In this document: one piece after another, positions 21,993 to 32,789 of the stretch | Layout: each line of letters opens with the position of its first letter | Numbering within the stretch: position 1 is the stretch's first letter | Source: Capra hircus | Taxonomy: Eukaryota; Chordata; Mammalia; Artiodactyla; Bovidae | Reading direction: 5' to 3' | DNA length: 64,000 nt | Assembly (NCBI RefSeq): GCF_001704415.2 | Contig: NC_030808.1 | Location: 138,151,089-138,215,088 of the forward strand | Notes under the pieces: model-generated | Database searches by the model: none | Told to the model about the DNA's origin: nothing | The model's input: only the letters and a program-made list of their open reading frames with translations | Made by a program: the position numbers and the translations under genes

Positions 21993-22241
21993 TTAATTCA
22001 GGATGATGAAATCTAGACTAAGGAAACTTTACAAAAGAAATGAGCTGGTTTCTTCAGTAAATTAATTACAAGGGAAGAGGAGATGGGGGCAGAATCCATA
22101 CATTAAAAGAGATGGAGGAGACATATCCAGTGAAGGGATTATTTAGATTCTAATCTGAAGAAACAAAGACTGTGTACGGGGGGAGATGTGAATACTGAGT
22201 GGATATTTGATCTATAGGAATTATTGATCATGTTGTAAGTG

Positions 22242-22370
22242 TAATTGGAGAAGGAAATGGCAACCTACTCCACTATTTTTGCCTGGAGAATTCCATGGAC
22301 ACAGGAACCTTGTGGGCTGCAGTCCCTGGGGTCACAAAGAGTCAGACGGAACTGAGCGACTAACACTTTT
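22242..22370 (+). mobile_element. Bov-A monomer
   Basis: ttggagaaggaaatggcaacctactcc...ggtcacaaagagtcagacggaactgagcgactaacac. Confidence 0.9.
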
Positions 22371-22639
22371 AAGCGTAATAGTAGTGTAGCTTTCTACAAA
22401 AAAAGTTTCTTTATCTTTTAGAGATACACGCTGAAATATTTATGAATGATAAGAAAATTAACCAGCGAGGGAGTAATGGTGAGGCTATAAATAAAATCAA
22501 GATTGGCCACATATTGATCATTTCTGAAGCTAAGGGATAGTTCCCTAACAAAGGCATACTATATTAGTCTCTTTATATATAGTTTGATGTTTTTCATAGT
22601 TTAAAAGCTCTTTGACTTCTCATGAAGTTAAAGGTAAAG

Positions 22640-22860
22640 GTTATAATTTACATTTGAATAAAGCTTTGCATTTCACACAACTCTTTCACAGAGAGGATCT
22701 CTTTTGGTCCAGGAGACGGGTGGGGGGGTAGGGGTGGGGGTGAGAGTTTGGTTTTACTTTTTAGGCAAAAGAAGACTGCAAGCATCCCCCATTTGTCAGA
22801 AAATTTTACACCATCCCATTTAATCCTCATAAAAGTTGCCAGGTGTTTCAAATGCAGAGC
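22640..22860. mobile_element. possible MIR/MIR3 remnant
   Basis: gaataaagctttgcatttcacacaactctttcacagagaggatctc and catttaatcctcataaaagttgcc follow a MIR3-like pattern. Confidence 0.4.
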
Positions 22861-23604
22861 CAAGATTAAGAACTGCTGATTTTGAAGACTATAGGATGGG
22901 AGGAGGAGGGAGGGAGAGGGGGTGCCACCTGCGGAGAGCTGCCAGCAGGTGCCCATTGAGGTTTACCCACCAGTACTTACTAAAAGGGCTAGATGCTGCT
23001 GCTATTATTATTAATTTTTAGGCATTCACATACCTGCAGTTACATCCAGCAGCCTTCAAGGAGGTGGCATTCTCAGAAGCCAGCTCTCTTCTTGATTATT
23101 TGCAGGCACAGCATCAAAAATATCCACAGCTGTGTTTTCTGGAGCTCATCAGGGGGGTCCATTAGAGGACAGAATTTTTCAGATACTTCCAGCTTCATAC
23201 CTGGACCTCTCTCCACTGAATACCCTACAAATGCCTCAAATCCAGCATACCCAGGAATGAGCTACTTCTCCCCCACCTGTGTCTCTTATACCCCCACCTC
23301 TGTGAATGCCTGTCCGGCCCGCCTTCTGGAAACCTAGGAGCCTCCTCGACACCCTGCTCCTTTGCCCACCCCAGGGAACCCTCACTCCTCAGCTCCCTCT
23401 CCTGGTCTCCACTCTCAATGCCCAGACTCATTACGTGATGATCAGGCTTCATCTTTGCACCTGGATCAGCCTAATATTGCTTTATCTCAGACATTTTTCA
23501 AACCTGCCCTTCACACAGTCTCAAGTTACAGCTCAAAGCCATGTCTTCCTCAGGGGCTGCGCACTTCTAGGGATTCAGCAAAGTAAACTCAGCGGCTCAC
23601 GTGT

Positions 23605-23720
23605 GGAGTTCTGTGGTGCCTAGTGGTTAGGGTTCTGGCCGTTCACTACAGTGGCCAGGGTTCAGTCCCTGCTTGGAGAGCTGAGATCTCGCAAGCTGTG
23701 TGACATGGCCAAAAAATAGA
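23605..23720 (+). mobile_element. CHR-type tRNA SINE
   Basis: gttctgtggtgcctagtggttagggttctggcc...cagggttcagtccctgcttggagagctgagatc..gccaaaaaata; an A/B-box tRNA-like head. Confidence 0.85.
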
Positions 23721-23737
23721 GTAGTGTTTAGGAACCT

Positions 23738-23883
23738 ACTTCCCTGGTGGAGCAGAGCTTAAGATTCTGTGCTTCCAATGAAGGGGGCATGGGTTTGATC
23801 CGGTCAGGGAACTAAAATGCCACATGCCATGCTGAATGGTCAAAAATATAAATAAAAATAAAGGAACTGAAAAAAAAAAAAAC
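23738..23883 (+). mobile_element. CHR-type tRNA SINE
   Basis: acttccctggtggagcagagcttaagattctgtgcttcc..gtttgatccggtcagggaactaaaatgccac, A-rich tail to 23883. Same direction as the SINE just before it. Confidence 0.85.
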
Positions 23884-23919
23884 CAAACAGCTCACATGTG
23901 AACTTTGCCTTCTGTATTA

Positions 23920-24310
23920 GTGATCTGTTGCTGAAATGTACTGTTAAAAGGTAGAGGCTTAACAATAAACACATCTCACAGTGGCTGATGCTCAGGAATT
24001 ACAGAATGGCCGGCTAGATGGTTCTGGCTCAGAGTTTCTCATGCTGTGTTCGTCTAGCAATCAGCACGGGCTGCATCAGATGAAGGCTTGACTAGGGCAG
24101 AAGAATTTGCTTCCCAGGTGGCTCACTGTATGACTGGAAGTTAGAGCTGGTGGCAGAAGCCTCAGTTTCATGCCGCATAGATCTAGCCATGGGGTTGCTC
24201 GAGTGCCCTCATGACACAGTGGCCGGCTTCTTTCAGAGTGAGGCACCCAAGGGAAAGCAACCTGAGATTCATATCTTTTATGACTAGTGTCAGAAGTCAT
24301 ACATGACTTC
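23920..24310 (+). mobile_element. ancient interspersed repeat, family not named
   Basis: attagtgatctgttgctgaaatgtactgttaaaaggtagaggcttaacaataaacacatctcacagtggctg, then gatgaaggcttgactagggcagaag, is a text pattern common across mammals. I cannot name the family with confidence. Confidence 0.45.
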
Positions 24311-24586
24311 TACAGGATCCTCCTGACCACAAGGCCATCCCTGATGCCACATGATAGGGAGCTGCACAGACAGAGCAGGATACCTATCAGAGGTGAGGGC
24401 CCGCTGGGGGTGTCTTGGAGACCAGCCACACTCCTTCCACTCAAACCTGCCACGGTCACCCTCGCACTCGATGAACTGGTAGCATGAAAAGGCGGCATGT
24501 TCTTCGTGCCTGTAAGATCTTTGTCTCCTTATTGCCTGAATTTTCCCCCAGCTTTCAGTTCAATTCAATCACTCAGTCGTGTCCTC

Positions 24587-24900
24587 AGCTTTACTGAGGT
24601 ATAATTGACCAAGAAAAATTGTATATACTTGAGGGGTGCAACATAATGATTTGATATATTTGCTAGACATATACATCGTGAAATTACCACAATCAGGCTA
24701 ATTAATGTATCTTATCACCTCACATACTTACTATTTTATGTATGTGTGGTGAGAACACTTAAGATTTATTTCTAGGCAATTTGTAAGTCTACAGTAACAC
24801 AGTATTATTAACTACAGTCCTTATGTACATAAAATCTCTAGAACTTATTCACTGCATATAACTGAAACATCATGCCCTTTAACCAACTATCCCTGTTAAG
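24587..24900 (-). mobile_element. ancient L1 fragment
   Basis: ctttactgaggtataattgaccaagaaaaattgtatatacttgaggggtgcaacataatgatttgatata...accacaatcaggctaattaatgtatc is reversed old-L1 sequence. A scrap of BovB tail (tcagttcaattcaatcactcagtcgtgtcc) sits at 24557-24586. Confidence 0.75.
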
Positions 24901-25197
24901 TTTCCTGCTCCTGAGTGATAATAGAGCTGGAACAGTTCCGTGACCAAACTCAGAGTCTGGGGGTAGGAAAATACCCACCTCCTATGACAGTAGGAAGAAC
25001 TAAGAAGTTAAAGAGCAGTCAAGGGTCCAGGGAGGGGTGAACTGGAGCCAAAAATTCAATCTTTAAGAGCAGGAAAAAGCGTAATATTTTGGGAAGAAAA
25101 AACTCTAGTTGCTGAATGATTGTCTCCCAACTAAACTTACAACTCTGCTTTGCAAATACTCTATTAGCATTAAGCTTTATTTTCTGTGTAAATCTTA

Positions 25198-25300
25198 ATG
25201 GCTCCAGGAGAATCCCCATGGACAGAGGAGCTTGGTGGGCTGCAGTCCATGAAATCACAAAGAGTTGGACACCACTGAGCAACTGAGCACAGCACAGCAT
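25198..25300 (+). mobile_element. Bov-A fragment
   Basis: caggagaatccccatggacagaggagcttggtgggctgcagtccatg..caaagagttggacaccactgagc; the left part is missing. Confidence 0.85.
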
Positions 25301-25930
25301 TCCTAATGGGTATTTACGGATATATTATTTCATAAGATATATTTGTTGGACTAAATTTCTGAATTTCCTTCTGAAGTTGGGGGAGAGCTGAGTATACTGA
25401 GGGCACTGGGGATGCAGCTTATGTTGTGGGTTCCTGCATGTGAAGTGTGTTGAGGCCTGGGCAGGACGTGGAGCTGGTCCTTGGCATCACTCAAAGGCCT
25501 TCCCAGAGCTGCTTTCTTCACAGCCTCTCAGCTCTCAGCTGACTGTAAGCAAATTCCTAGTCAAAGAACTGGCTGAAAATGGCGTAAAGTGTTGACTTTT
25601 GGGGTGTGTTTGGATGTCAGTACTAGAATCTTAACCACCTAAGGAGGCCTTCAGGGATGAATCTCTAATAATGGGAGATCAGGCAGCCTGATAATAAAAT
25701 TAATAATTCCTCTTCCAAAGTTGAGAGCATCTTAACAGCATCTTAGCAGCATTTAAAGCATGTGCACACGAGCCCCATGAGCAATTCCCCATGATTCAAC
25801 ATGCGACATTATTTTGCTTATTTTTTATGGCAATCTCCAGGCAAAGGCAGGAAACTGAGCTTCCGAGGAAATGACTTGTGCTTGATCTCACAGTACATGG
25901 TGAGAGTGGGTCCAGAGTCCTAGTCATCTG

Positions 25931-26145
25931 TGAGGTGGTTGGTGGTTTAGTTGCTAAGTCGTGTCTGAGTCTTTGCGACCCCATGGACTGTAGCCTGCCA
26001 GGCTCCTCTGCCCTTGGGATTCTTCAGCCAAGAATACTGGAGTGGGTTGCTATTTCCTTCTCCAGGGGATCTTTCCAACCCATGAATTGAACCCAGGTCT
26101 CCTGCATTGTAGGCAGATCCTTTACCAACTGAGCTATGAGGGAAA
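25931..26145 (-). mobile_element. Bov-tA SINE
   Basis: Reverse: gtttagttgctaagtcgtgtctgagtctttgcgacccc...tttaccaactgagctatgagggaa. Short duplication tcatctg at 25924-25930 and 26146-26152. Confidence 0.92.
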
Positions 26146-26268
26146 TCATCTGGGAGCAAGTTCAATTGTTTTCCTTATGCAAACAAAGATCACTATTTTT
26201 TTATGTGGACCATTTTTAAAGTCTATTGAATTTGTTGCAGTACTGTTTCTGTTTCATATTTTAGGTGG

Positions 26269-26388
26269 TTTTTTTTTTTTTTTTTGCCACAAGGCACGGG
26301 AGATCTTAACTCCCCAACCAAGGATTGAACTTGCACCCCCTGTATTGGAAGGCAGATTCTTAACCACTAGACTGCCAGGGAAGTCCCA
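26269..26388 (-). mobile_element. short CHR-type SINE
   Basis: T-run (reverse A-tail), then ccacaaggcacgggagatcttaac...attcttaaccactagactgccagggaagtccc. Confidence 0.9.
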
Positions 26389-26389
26389 G

Positions 26390-27755
26390 GAAGATCATTT
26401 TAAAATACTCTTTGCTGTGTGGTCACTGCTGTCCCTTTCTCCTCCCCTTCTCTGTCTCTGCCTCTCTCTCACCGCTTTCTTCTTCTCTTCCATTTTTCAT
26501 TTTTCCTCCTTTATCATGTTGGTGGCCTGGCCCCCTTCCCTTCTGACACAGTAGTTAAGGCACATGAGTTGCCCCACCATCTTGAAAGAGGAGTGGAGTA
26601 TCTTCCCTCCTTGAGCTGCTGTCTAATTTGCCTGCCTCCTTTATCCTGAGCCTATATAATGGACTGAGAGCTTTCACTTTGGCCCCAGGCCCAAATACAT
26701 TAAATAATTAATTCCCATCACTCTCCTTTGTGCGCCTTATTTCTACATCACCCAGAATAGCTGGTGGCATTTCCCCTGCATAAAAAGAAAGCAGAGAGGT
26801 CAGTTGGCATTTCTGAAATATATATGTATTTTACAAAGCCACGCACTAGCAGAGCTTCTTTATTCCCTCACTCCTGTGACTGATTCATAACAAGCAGCTT
26901 CCTAGCTCTCCAATTGCTCAGCCAATTTCCACTTACCATCTTGCAATCTGGTCAGTGATTAATGCCCACACGGAGTATGGCTGAGGGACAAAGCATTTTC
27001 CCAATGGTAAAATCCAAAAGGAATTTTCTAGTTATTTTAAGTCTGTGCTGCTGCTCCCAGTAAACCCACTGGAAAGTAAACAAAGTGAGCTTCTTTTATA
27101 AGACATGGAGCTCTGATCCAAGATGGTATTTCTTCCTAGCTTTCCTTTCTGTGATGGCTGATACAGTGCACAGCATAAATCCTAGGGGATAACATGTTTT
27201 CCTTCTGCACCTGTCTTCCTAGACATTGTAGGGGACAAGAATAGGCCACCTCCAAATATGCCACTTTGGCATAAGGATTATTTTGAGCTGAAAGTAATTA
27301 AGAAACAGCAGATGCAGGAAGAGCTCTGTTAAAAGCATCATTTCCCATGAGAAAAGCACCCTCCCTGGACTGGGGAAAGGATAACATTTTTATCACTGGA
27401 GATGGGGCACCGATGCCGAGACATATCTGTGCAGACTCCTAACTCACCCTTTATCTGCCACCAGTTCCATGTGTCTCCTTGTCACAGCCCCACAATTTAC
27501 CCCCCTTGGAGATAAAATCTCTTTTCCCTCTGTTTGTCACATCTCCACATATTGATCCCTGCTCTTTCGTCAAAATAGTGTTTAAGTTGTCAGGCCTGTT
27601 TCTTTGGCAGTTTCACTTCTTTCTAAAAAGCACCACCCCCCCCACATACACATATATGTCATGTAAAAACATTAAATCAAGTAAAATGTGTATCCTTTTT
27701 CTTCTGCTGTCTGTGGTCACTTTACTTTGAAGACTCCAGCTACAGAACTTAAGAG
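26390..27755. other. gene-free, repeat-poor
   Basis: No recognised repeat or gene. CT-rich near 26430-26510. Confidence 0.45.
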
Positions 27756-27761
27756 GGTAAG

Positions 27762-28525
27762 TTTAGTTCAGTCGCTCAGTCATGTCCAACTCTTTATGAC
27801 CCCATGGACTGCAGCACACCAGGCCTCCCTGTCCATCACCAACTCCTGGAGTTTACCCAAACTCATGTCCATTGAGTCCGTGATGCCATCCAACCATCTC
27901 ATCCTCTGTCGTCCCCTTCTCCCCCAGCCCTCAATCTTTCCCAGCATCAGGGTCTTTTAAAATGAGTCAGCTCTTCGCATCAGGTGGCCAAAGTATTGGA
28001 GTTTCAGTTTCAACATCAGTCCTTCCAATGAACACTCAGGGCTGATCTCCCTTAGGATGGACTGGTTGGATCTCCTTGCAGTCCAAGGGACTCTCAAGAG
28101 TCTTCTCCAACACCACAGTTCAAAAGCATCAGTTCTTCGGTGCTCAGGTTTCTTTTTGGTCCTACTCTCACATCCATACATAACTACTGGAAAAACCATA
28201 GCCTTAACTAGACAGACCTTTGTTGGCAAAGTAATGTCTCTGCTTTTTAATATGCTCTCTAGGTTGGTCATTGGAGAAGGAAATGGCAACTCACTCCAGT
28301 GTTCTTGCCTGGAGAATCCCAGGGATGGGGGAGCCTGGTCAGCTGCCGTCTATGGGGTCACACAGAGTCGGACACAAATGAAGTGACTTAGCATCAGCAG
28401 CAGCAGGTTGGTCATAACTTTCCTTCCAAGGAGTAAGTGTCTTTTAATTTCATGGCTACAGTCACCATCTGCAGTGATTTTAGAGCCCCCAAAATAAAGT
28501 CAGCCACTGTTTCCCCATCATACTG
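27762..28525 (-). mobile_element. BovB LINE fragment interrupted by a Bov-A monomer
   Basis: The first part, 27762-28271, runs gttcagtcgctcagtcatgtccaac to gctctctaggttggtcat. It resumes at 28416 (aactttccttccaaggagtaag) and fades after gtcagccactgtttcccc near 28525. Minus-strand ORF2 scraps include RSNQSILREISPE and VFPVVMYGCES. Confidence 0.93.
28272..28404 (+). mobile_element. single Bov-A monomer inserted in BovB, perfect 11-bp TSD
   Basis: tggagaaggaaatggcaactcactccagtg...gtctatggggtcacacagagtcggacac with an agcatcagcagcagc tail. The duplication aggttggtcat is at 28261-28271 and 28405-28415. Only the right-hand monomer of Bov-A2 is present. Confidence 0.92.
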
Positions 28526-28930
28526 TTCATGGGGTTCTCAAGGCAAGAATACTCAAGTGGTTTGCCATTCCCTTCTCCAGTGGACCACATTTTGTCAGAA
28601 CTCTCCACCATGACCCATCTGTCTTGGGTGGCCCTACACGGCATGGCTTAGTTTCATTGAGTTAGACAAGGCTGTGGTCCATGTGATCATATTGGCTAGT
28701 TTTCTGTGATTGTGGTTTCAGTCTGTCTGCCCTCTGATGCCCTCTCTAAGCACCTACTGTCTTACTGGGGTTTCACTTCCCTTGGACGTGGGGTATGTCT
28801 TCATGGCTGCTCCAGCAAAGTGCAGCCATTGCTCTTGACCTTGGACGTGGGGTATCTCCTGTCAGCCGCTCCAGCTGGTAAAAGGGTAAAGGCAGTCTTT
28901 TCCCCCTCCAGTATGTTCTTAAATGCAGGG
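28526..28930. mobile_element. ruminant interspersed repeat, likely BovB-related
   Basis: ccatgacccatctgtcttgggtggccctacacggcatggcttagtttcattgagttagacaaggctgtggtcc and the 16-mer cttggacgtggggtat, present twice (28781-28796 and 28840-28855), belong to text I know as repetitive in cattle. The family name is uncertain; strand is not assigned. Confidence 0.55.
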
Positions 28931-29329
28931 TGATATTTCCTGGACATGTTTTACTTGTGAAATAGTTGAAAATCTACCTATTTCCTCTTCTGACCCAAAA
29001 ACTCACCCAAGTGTCAGGGAGGAGGAAATTTCCCCTCTGCCCCTCTTGAGTTCTTGCGACTGGACTAAAAATAAAATTGACACCAGACAGAGTAACATGG
29101 ACTTAAACCTGGCCAAAATACAGTTTAGGACTCCAACCCATGTGACCAGGACTCTCTCTCTCTCTGGTGAAAAGATTTGATGAAGTAAGATTCTTATAGT
29201 AATGAGCACAGCACTGGACAATAATAGGCAACAAGCAAAGTCTTAGCTCCTCTAAGTAGTAATTATCCTTAGATGGATGTGCTACGTTCAACAAGATACT
29301 TCTGGATAAGACAAGAGAAAAATAGGTGA

Positions 29330-29335
29330 TTTATT
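29330..29335 (-). other. candidate NEK11 poly(A) signal (AATAAA)
   Basis: A canonical AATAAA on the minus strand lies about 490 bp beyond the NEK11 stop, in sequence with no recognised repeat. It would give a 3' UTR of roughly 0.5 kb. Position is the only support. Confidence 0.35.
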
Positions 29336-29509
29336 TTATAGCCACGAATAAAAGTCTTTAATACTCCTTGGATGAATTTGGGGAAGACATCACAGAAAGG
29401 ATTCGCTCTATCCTTACACATATGTGCTTCTTGTTTGTTAGGCATTCAAGGGTAAAGTGGGCCAAAAGCAGGTAACCTGAGACATCTGGTCCCTGAGAAG
29501 CAGCTCAGC

Positions 29510-29884
29510 ATGTCAGAGGCTGGGGATGAACCCCCTCAGGAGCAGGCTGCCCACAGTCCCTGGAGACTCAGAGCAGTCGGCACTGAGTGGAAATGTGAAG
29601 AGTACGTGCCTTCTCCCGGACCAAGGCCAGGGTGAGCCAACCCTGCTGGGACCCAAAGGCACCAGAGCAGGACTACTCTTCAGGAAGACAAGCCGATCCA
29701 TGTGCCCGTCTCCAAGTATAGACCTGGCAACACTGAGGCCCAAGTGTACTACTCTCTGAAGGAGATTGACAAGGGATTGAAGGTCGAGACCGCTGCTCTG
29801 CACCCATGTCCCAGAACAGAGGTCAGCGACAGTGCTGATGGATTTTCACAGGCGCCTTGTCCACTGGGACCCGCTTGCTTCTGA
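29510..29884 (+). pseudogene. unidentified coding-like segment, broken, antisense to NEK11 3' end
   Basis: A plus-strand frame starts ATGTCAGAGGCTGGGGATGA at 29510, has one in-frame TGA at 29633-29635, then continues open to TGA at 29882. Its text looks protein-like (MSEAGDEPPQEQAAHSPW..., then KPIHVPVSKYRPG and AQVYYSLKEIDKGLKVETA) rather than low-complexity, and it matches no ruminant repeat I know. I do not recognise the family. It may be a decayed retrocopy or ancient exon; the last 60 bp overlap the NEK11 coding exon on the other strand and are probably NEK11 sequence only. A poly(A) tail was not seen. Confidence 0.35.
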
Positions 29885-30114
29885 CAGTTGCTTCATGATG
29901 GTTCTGGGGAAGACCGACCCCTTCTGCCCTGGTGATCAGCAACTGCTCCTCAAAGTAGAGTAGTTGGTCAACCTCAAAACAGTCACTGGCTCGAGGCACC
30001 ACTGTTTCCAGAGCCGCCCAGACCTCTGCCTCGCTGGCTCCCTGCTGCCTTGCTCTCTTGAGGTAACTGTAGACCTCCTCAAACACCTCTGCTCCCAGCT
30101 TCTGCACAGCGGAT
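29823..30114 (-). CDS. NEK11: NEK11 last coding exon (C-terminal 96 residues)
   Basis: On the minus strand a pyrimidine-rich acceptor (ctttcctgacttgcctggcag) at 30115-30116 precedes an open frame whose first base completes a split codon, then reads SAVQKLGAEVFEEVYSYLK, a second block SDCFEVDQLLYFEEQLLIT, and ends at TGA 29825-29823. These blocks match the C-terminus of the long isoform of NEK11 as I know it, where the preceding residue is Glu (GA|A), consistent with the split codon. NEK11 is a NIMA-related Ser/Thr kinase acting in the G2/M DNA-damage checkpoint (CDC25A phosphorylation); this exon is in the non-catalytic tail. After EEQLLIT the bovid frame continues for 35 residues that differ from the short human ending I remember. 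Kinase-domain exons lie outside the window. Its place upstream of NUDT16 on the same strand agrees with human 3q22.1. Confidence 0.87.
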
Positions 30115-30167
30115 CTGCCAGGCAAGTCAGGAAAGAGCAAGAAAAGTTACACACTGAGAAACCGTAC

Positions 30168-30345
30168 AGTCAGCCCTGTGTGTCCACAGGTGGTTGAAGC
30201 TAGGGGTGCGGGACCTGTGGCTACCAAGAGTGACTGCACTGCCATTTCATACAAGGGACTTGAGCACCGGCGGATTTTGGTATTTGCAGAGGGCAGGCAC
30301 ATATTCTGGAACCAATCCTCTGTGGATACCGTGTTTGTGTTTTTT
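30168..30345 (-). mobile_element. MER2/Tigger-type DNA transposon fragment
   Basis: cagtcagccctgtgtgtccacaggtggttgaagc...caagggacttgagcaccggcggattttggtatttgcagag...ggaaccaatcctctgtggatacc matches both ends of the MER2 consensus with the middle lost. It starts about 54 bp upstream of the NEK11 exon acceptor. Confidence 0.75.
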
Positions 30346-30378
30346 TTGGATATCATGCTTTTTAAAATCATTAATTAG

Positions 30379-30590
30379 TGACTTTCCTGGTGGTCCTGGT
30401 GGCTGAGACTCCATGCTCACAAGGCAGGGGACCCAGGTTTGATCCCTCCACAGGGAACTAGATCCCACACACTATGCTCTCAGTGAAGGAGGACTGGTTG
30501 ATCCATGGTGAGACAACTAGATCCCACATGATGCAACTAAGACCTGGAACAGACAACTAAATAAATAAGTATAAAAAAATTTTTTTAATG
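30379..30590 (+). mobile_element. CHR-type SINE
   Basis: gactttcctggtggtcctggtggctgagactccatgctcac...gttcgatc-like gtttgatccctccac, tail aaataaataagtataaaaaaa. Confidence 0.85.
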
Positions 30591-30623
30591 AAAAATGTTG
30601 TGCGATGAATTAGGTTGATGATT

Positions 30624-31240
30624 ATACAGTCATCCCTTTGGCAGGGCGTTCAGGGCCCCTTGCAAATACCCAAACCATGGATGCTCAAGTCCCTTTTATA
30701 AAATGGCATAGTATTTGCATATAACCTATGTACATATCATGGAGAAGGCAATGGCAACTCACTCCAGTGCTCTTGCCTGGACAGTCTCATGGGCGGAGGA
30801 GCCTGGTGGGCTGCAGTCCATGGGGTTGCCAAGAGTCGGACACGACTGAGTGACTTCACTTTCACTTTTCAGTTTCATGCATTGGAGAAGGAAATGGCAA
30901 CCCACTCCGGTGTTCTTGCCTGGAGAATCCTAGGGACGGGGTAGCCCGGTGGGCTGTCGTCTATGGGGTCGCACAGTCGGACATGACTGAAGCGACTTAG
31001 CAGCAGCAGCAGCAGCATGCACATATCATCTCTAGATGACTTACAATACATAATGCAATGTAAATGTTATGTAAATACTTGTAAATACAATGTAAATGAT
31101 ATGTAAATTGTTGCTGGCTTGCAGCAAATTCAAGTTTTGCTTTTTAGAACTTTCTAGAATTTCTTTTTCAAATATTTTTGATCCCCAGTTGGTTGAAGAC
31201 ACAGATGCAGAGCCCAAGGATACTAAGGGGCAAGTATAAA
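30624..31240 (+). mobile_element. MER2 (Tigger) element interrupted by Bov-A2
   Basis: It starts tatacagtcatccctttggcagggcgttcagggcc, continues ggatgctcaagtcccttttataaaatggcatagtatttgcatataacctatg, resumes after the SINE with ctctagatgacttacaatac, and ends ggttgaagacacagatgcagagcccaaggatactaagg. Non-autonomous. Confidence 0.85.
30741..31020 (+). mobile_element. Bov-A2 SINE inside MER2, 9-bp TSD
   Basis: Two monomers joined by cttttcagtttcatgcattggagaagg, ending gcgacttagcagcagcagcagcagcatgc. The duplication acatatcat is at 30732-30740 and 31021-31029 (13 bp if one mismatch is allowed). Confidence 0.94.
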
Positions 31241-31569
31241 TATTTTTATAACTTTAAGTGTGAAGAAATGTTTCTTTACTCTTCATTTTAATGAATTTGG
31301 TGAAAAGAAAAATCAATTCTTTTTCCCCAGAATCTTAAATGCATTACTGCTAGACAATAATGATAGTAATGCTAACAATAACTGAAGGCATTCATCACAA
31401 ATGCTTTCATTTATTTTTTTAAGCTTTTATTGTACAGTATTGTACAACCTTGTAATCCCTAGAACACATAGAACTGTGTTAGGTATTATGACAGATAAAA
31501 AGAAGTAACTGATCCTGATCTAGTTTACAGGCTTGTAATTATAATGCAAGATATATGCACATTAAATTT

Positions 31570-31770
31570 TAACTTACATTTTTATATTGTCAGAGCTTAC
31601 AAAATGTTTTTACATTTATTCTCTCAGATGACCCTTGTAAACTAAGCAACACATTGAATGTTCATCTCCATTTTACAGATGACAGTAAGTATGTTGGCTT
31701 TCACAAACTTACACAGCTAACAGTGGACGGCACTTGAACTCAAACACAGGTCTTAGAACTTCAAGTGCTG
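31570..31770 (-). mobile_element. MIR-family SINE
   Basis: tttacatttattctctcagatgacccttgtaaac...tcatctccattttacagatgacag...acacagctaacagtgg, the reversed MIR pattern. Confidence 0.65.
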
Positions 31771-31889
31771 GAGAGAGTGGCAGCCCTAGGGCCCCACATC
31801 CTCCCGCTTGTGTAGGTTTCCCACATTTGCTAAGAGATTATCAGGACCGAACCCAAGATACTTCACATCTGTAGTCACCTCAGCCACTC

Positions 31890-32500
31890 CCAGAAATTCA
31901 TACTTTCCTTGCTGACATGTACCAAACCACAGTCAGATCCTATCACTTCACTGTCTCAGACTCCTGTAACATTAGGGTCTGGCCCCTTCCCTACTCTCAT
32001 TTATCAGGCTGTGCATAATCTGTCGCCTGCCTTCCTCCACCAACCTGCTCTGTCTTGTCCACAGTCTGCTTTAGCCATTAGGTTCCAGGCACACCTACCT
32101 CCTTTCTGTTCCTCAAAAACAACCCAAGCTTATTCCCACCTCTGGGTCTGTGCACAAGCTGTACCCTCTTCCCTAAAATGCTTCCCCCTTTGATCTTTAC
32201 ATCGCTGCCTCCTTCTTGCATCTCAGCTTAAATATCACCTTCTTGGAGAAACCATCCTTCACCACCGAGTCTAAGAGATCCATCCAGTTGTTCTACAGGA
32301 TCACACCACCTGAACTATTTGCACAGCACATATTGCTTTTGGTATTTTTCTTCCATTTTTTGCGTGTATCTGTTTGCTGTTGGCCTCTCCCTACTTCCCT
32401 AATTAGCATACAAATTCCATAAAGGAGGGACTCAGCACCTAGAGCAGGACCAGGCATTCGGTAGGTGCTCAGGAAAGACTTGGGGAATGAAAGAATGACC
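31890..32500 (+). mobile_element. L2 LINE 3' end
   Basis: gggtctggccccttcc.., ctgtaccctcttccctaaaatgcttccccc, ctcagcttaaatatcaccttcttggagaaaccatccttcacc, and the terminal aggaccaggcattcggtaggtgctcagg are typical of L2 over its last 600 bp. Confidence 0.75.
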
Positions 32501-32789
32501 TAGATGGCCACTAAGTGCCATCAAATAGTGTCTCATGAAAGTTCCTGGGTGGGAAAATCAGGGATACCTTGTGGAAGAGGCAGAGGCACCATCTCACTTG
32601 AGCTGTAAGAGCTGGAGGACGTGTGTGGGAGCAGCGGGAGACCAGTGAGGTGCCTGGCGGGTGTCGAGGATGCGCAAAGAAGTGGGCGAGAGCCACACGA
32701 ACACAACGTTAAAGAAACCTTAGAATGTGATTATTAATATTAACCGCTGATGATAAGGAAGCCCCAAATGTCCCCTGAAACCATACTAA

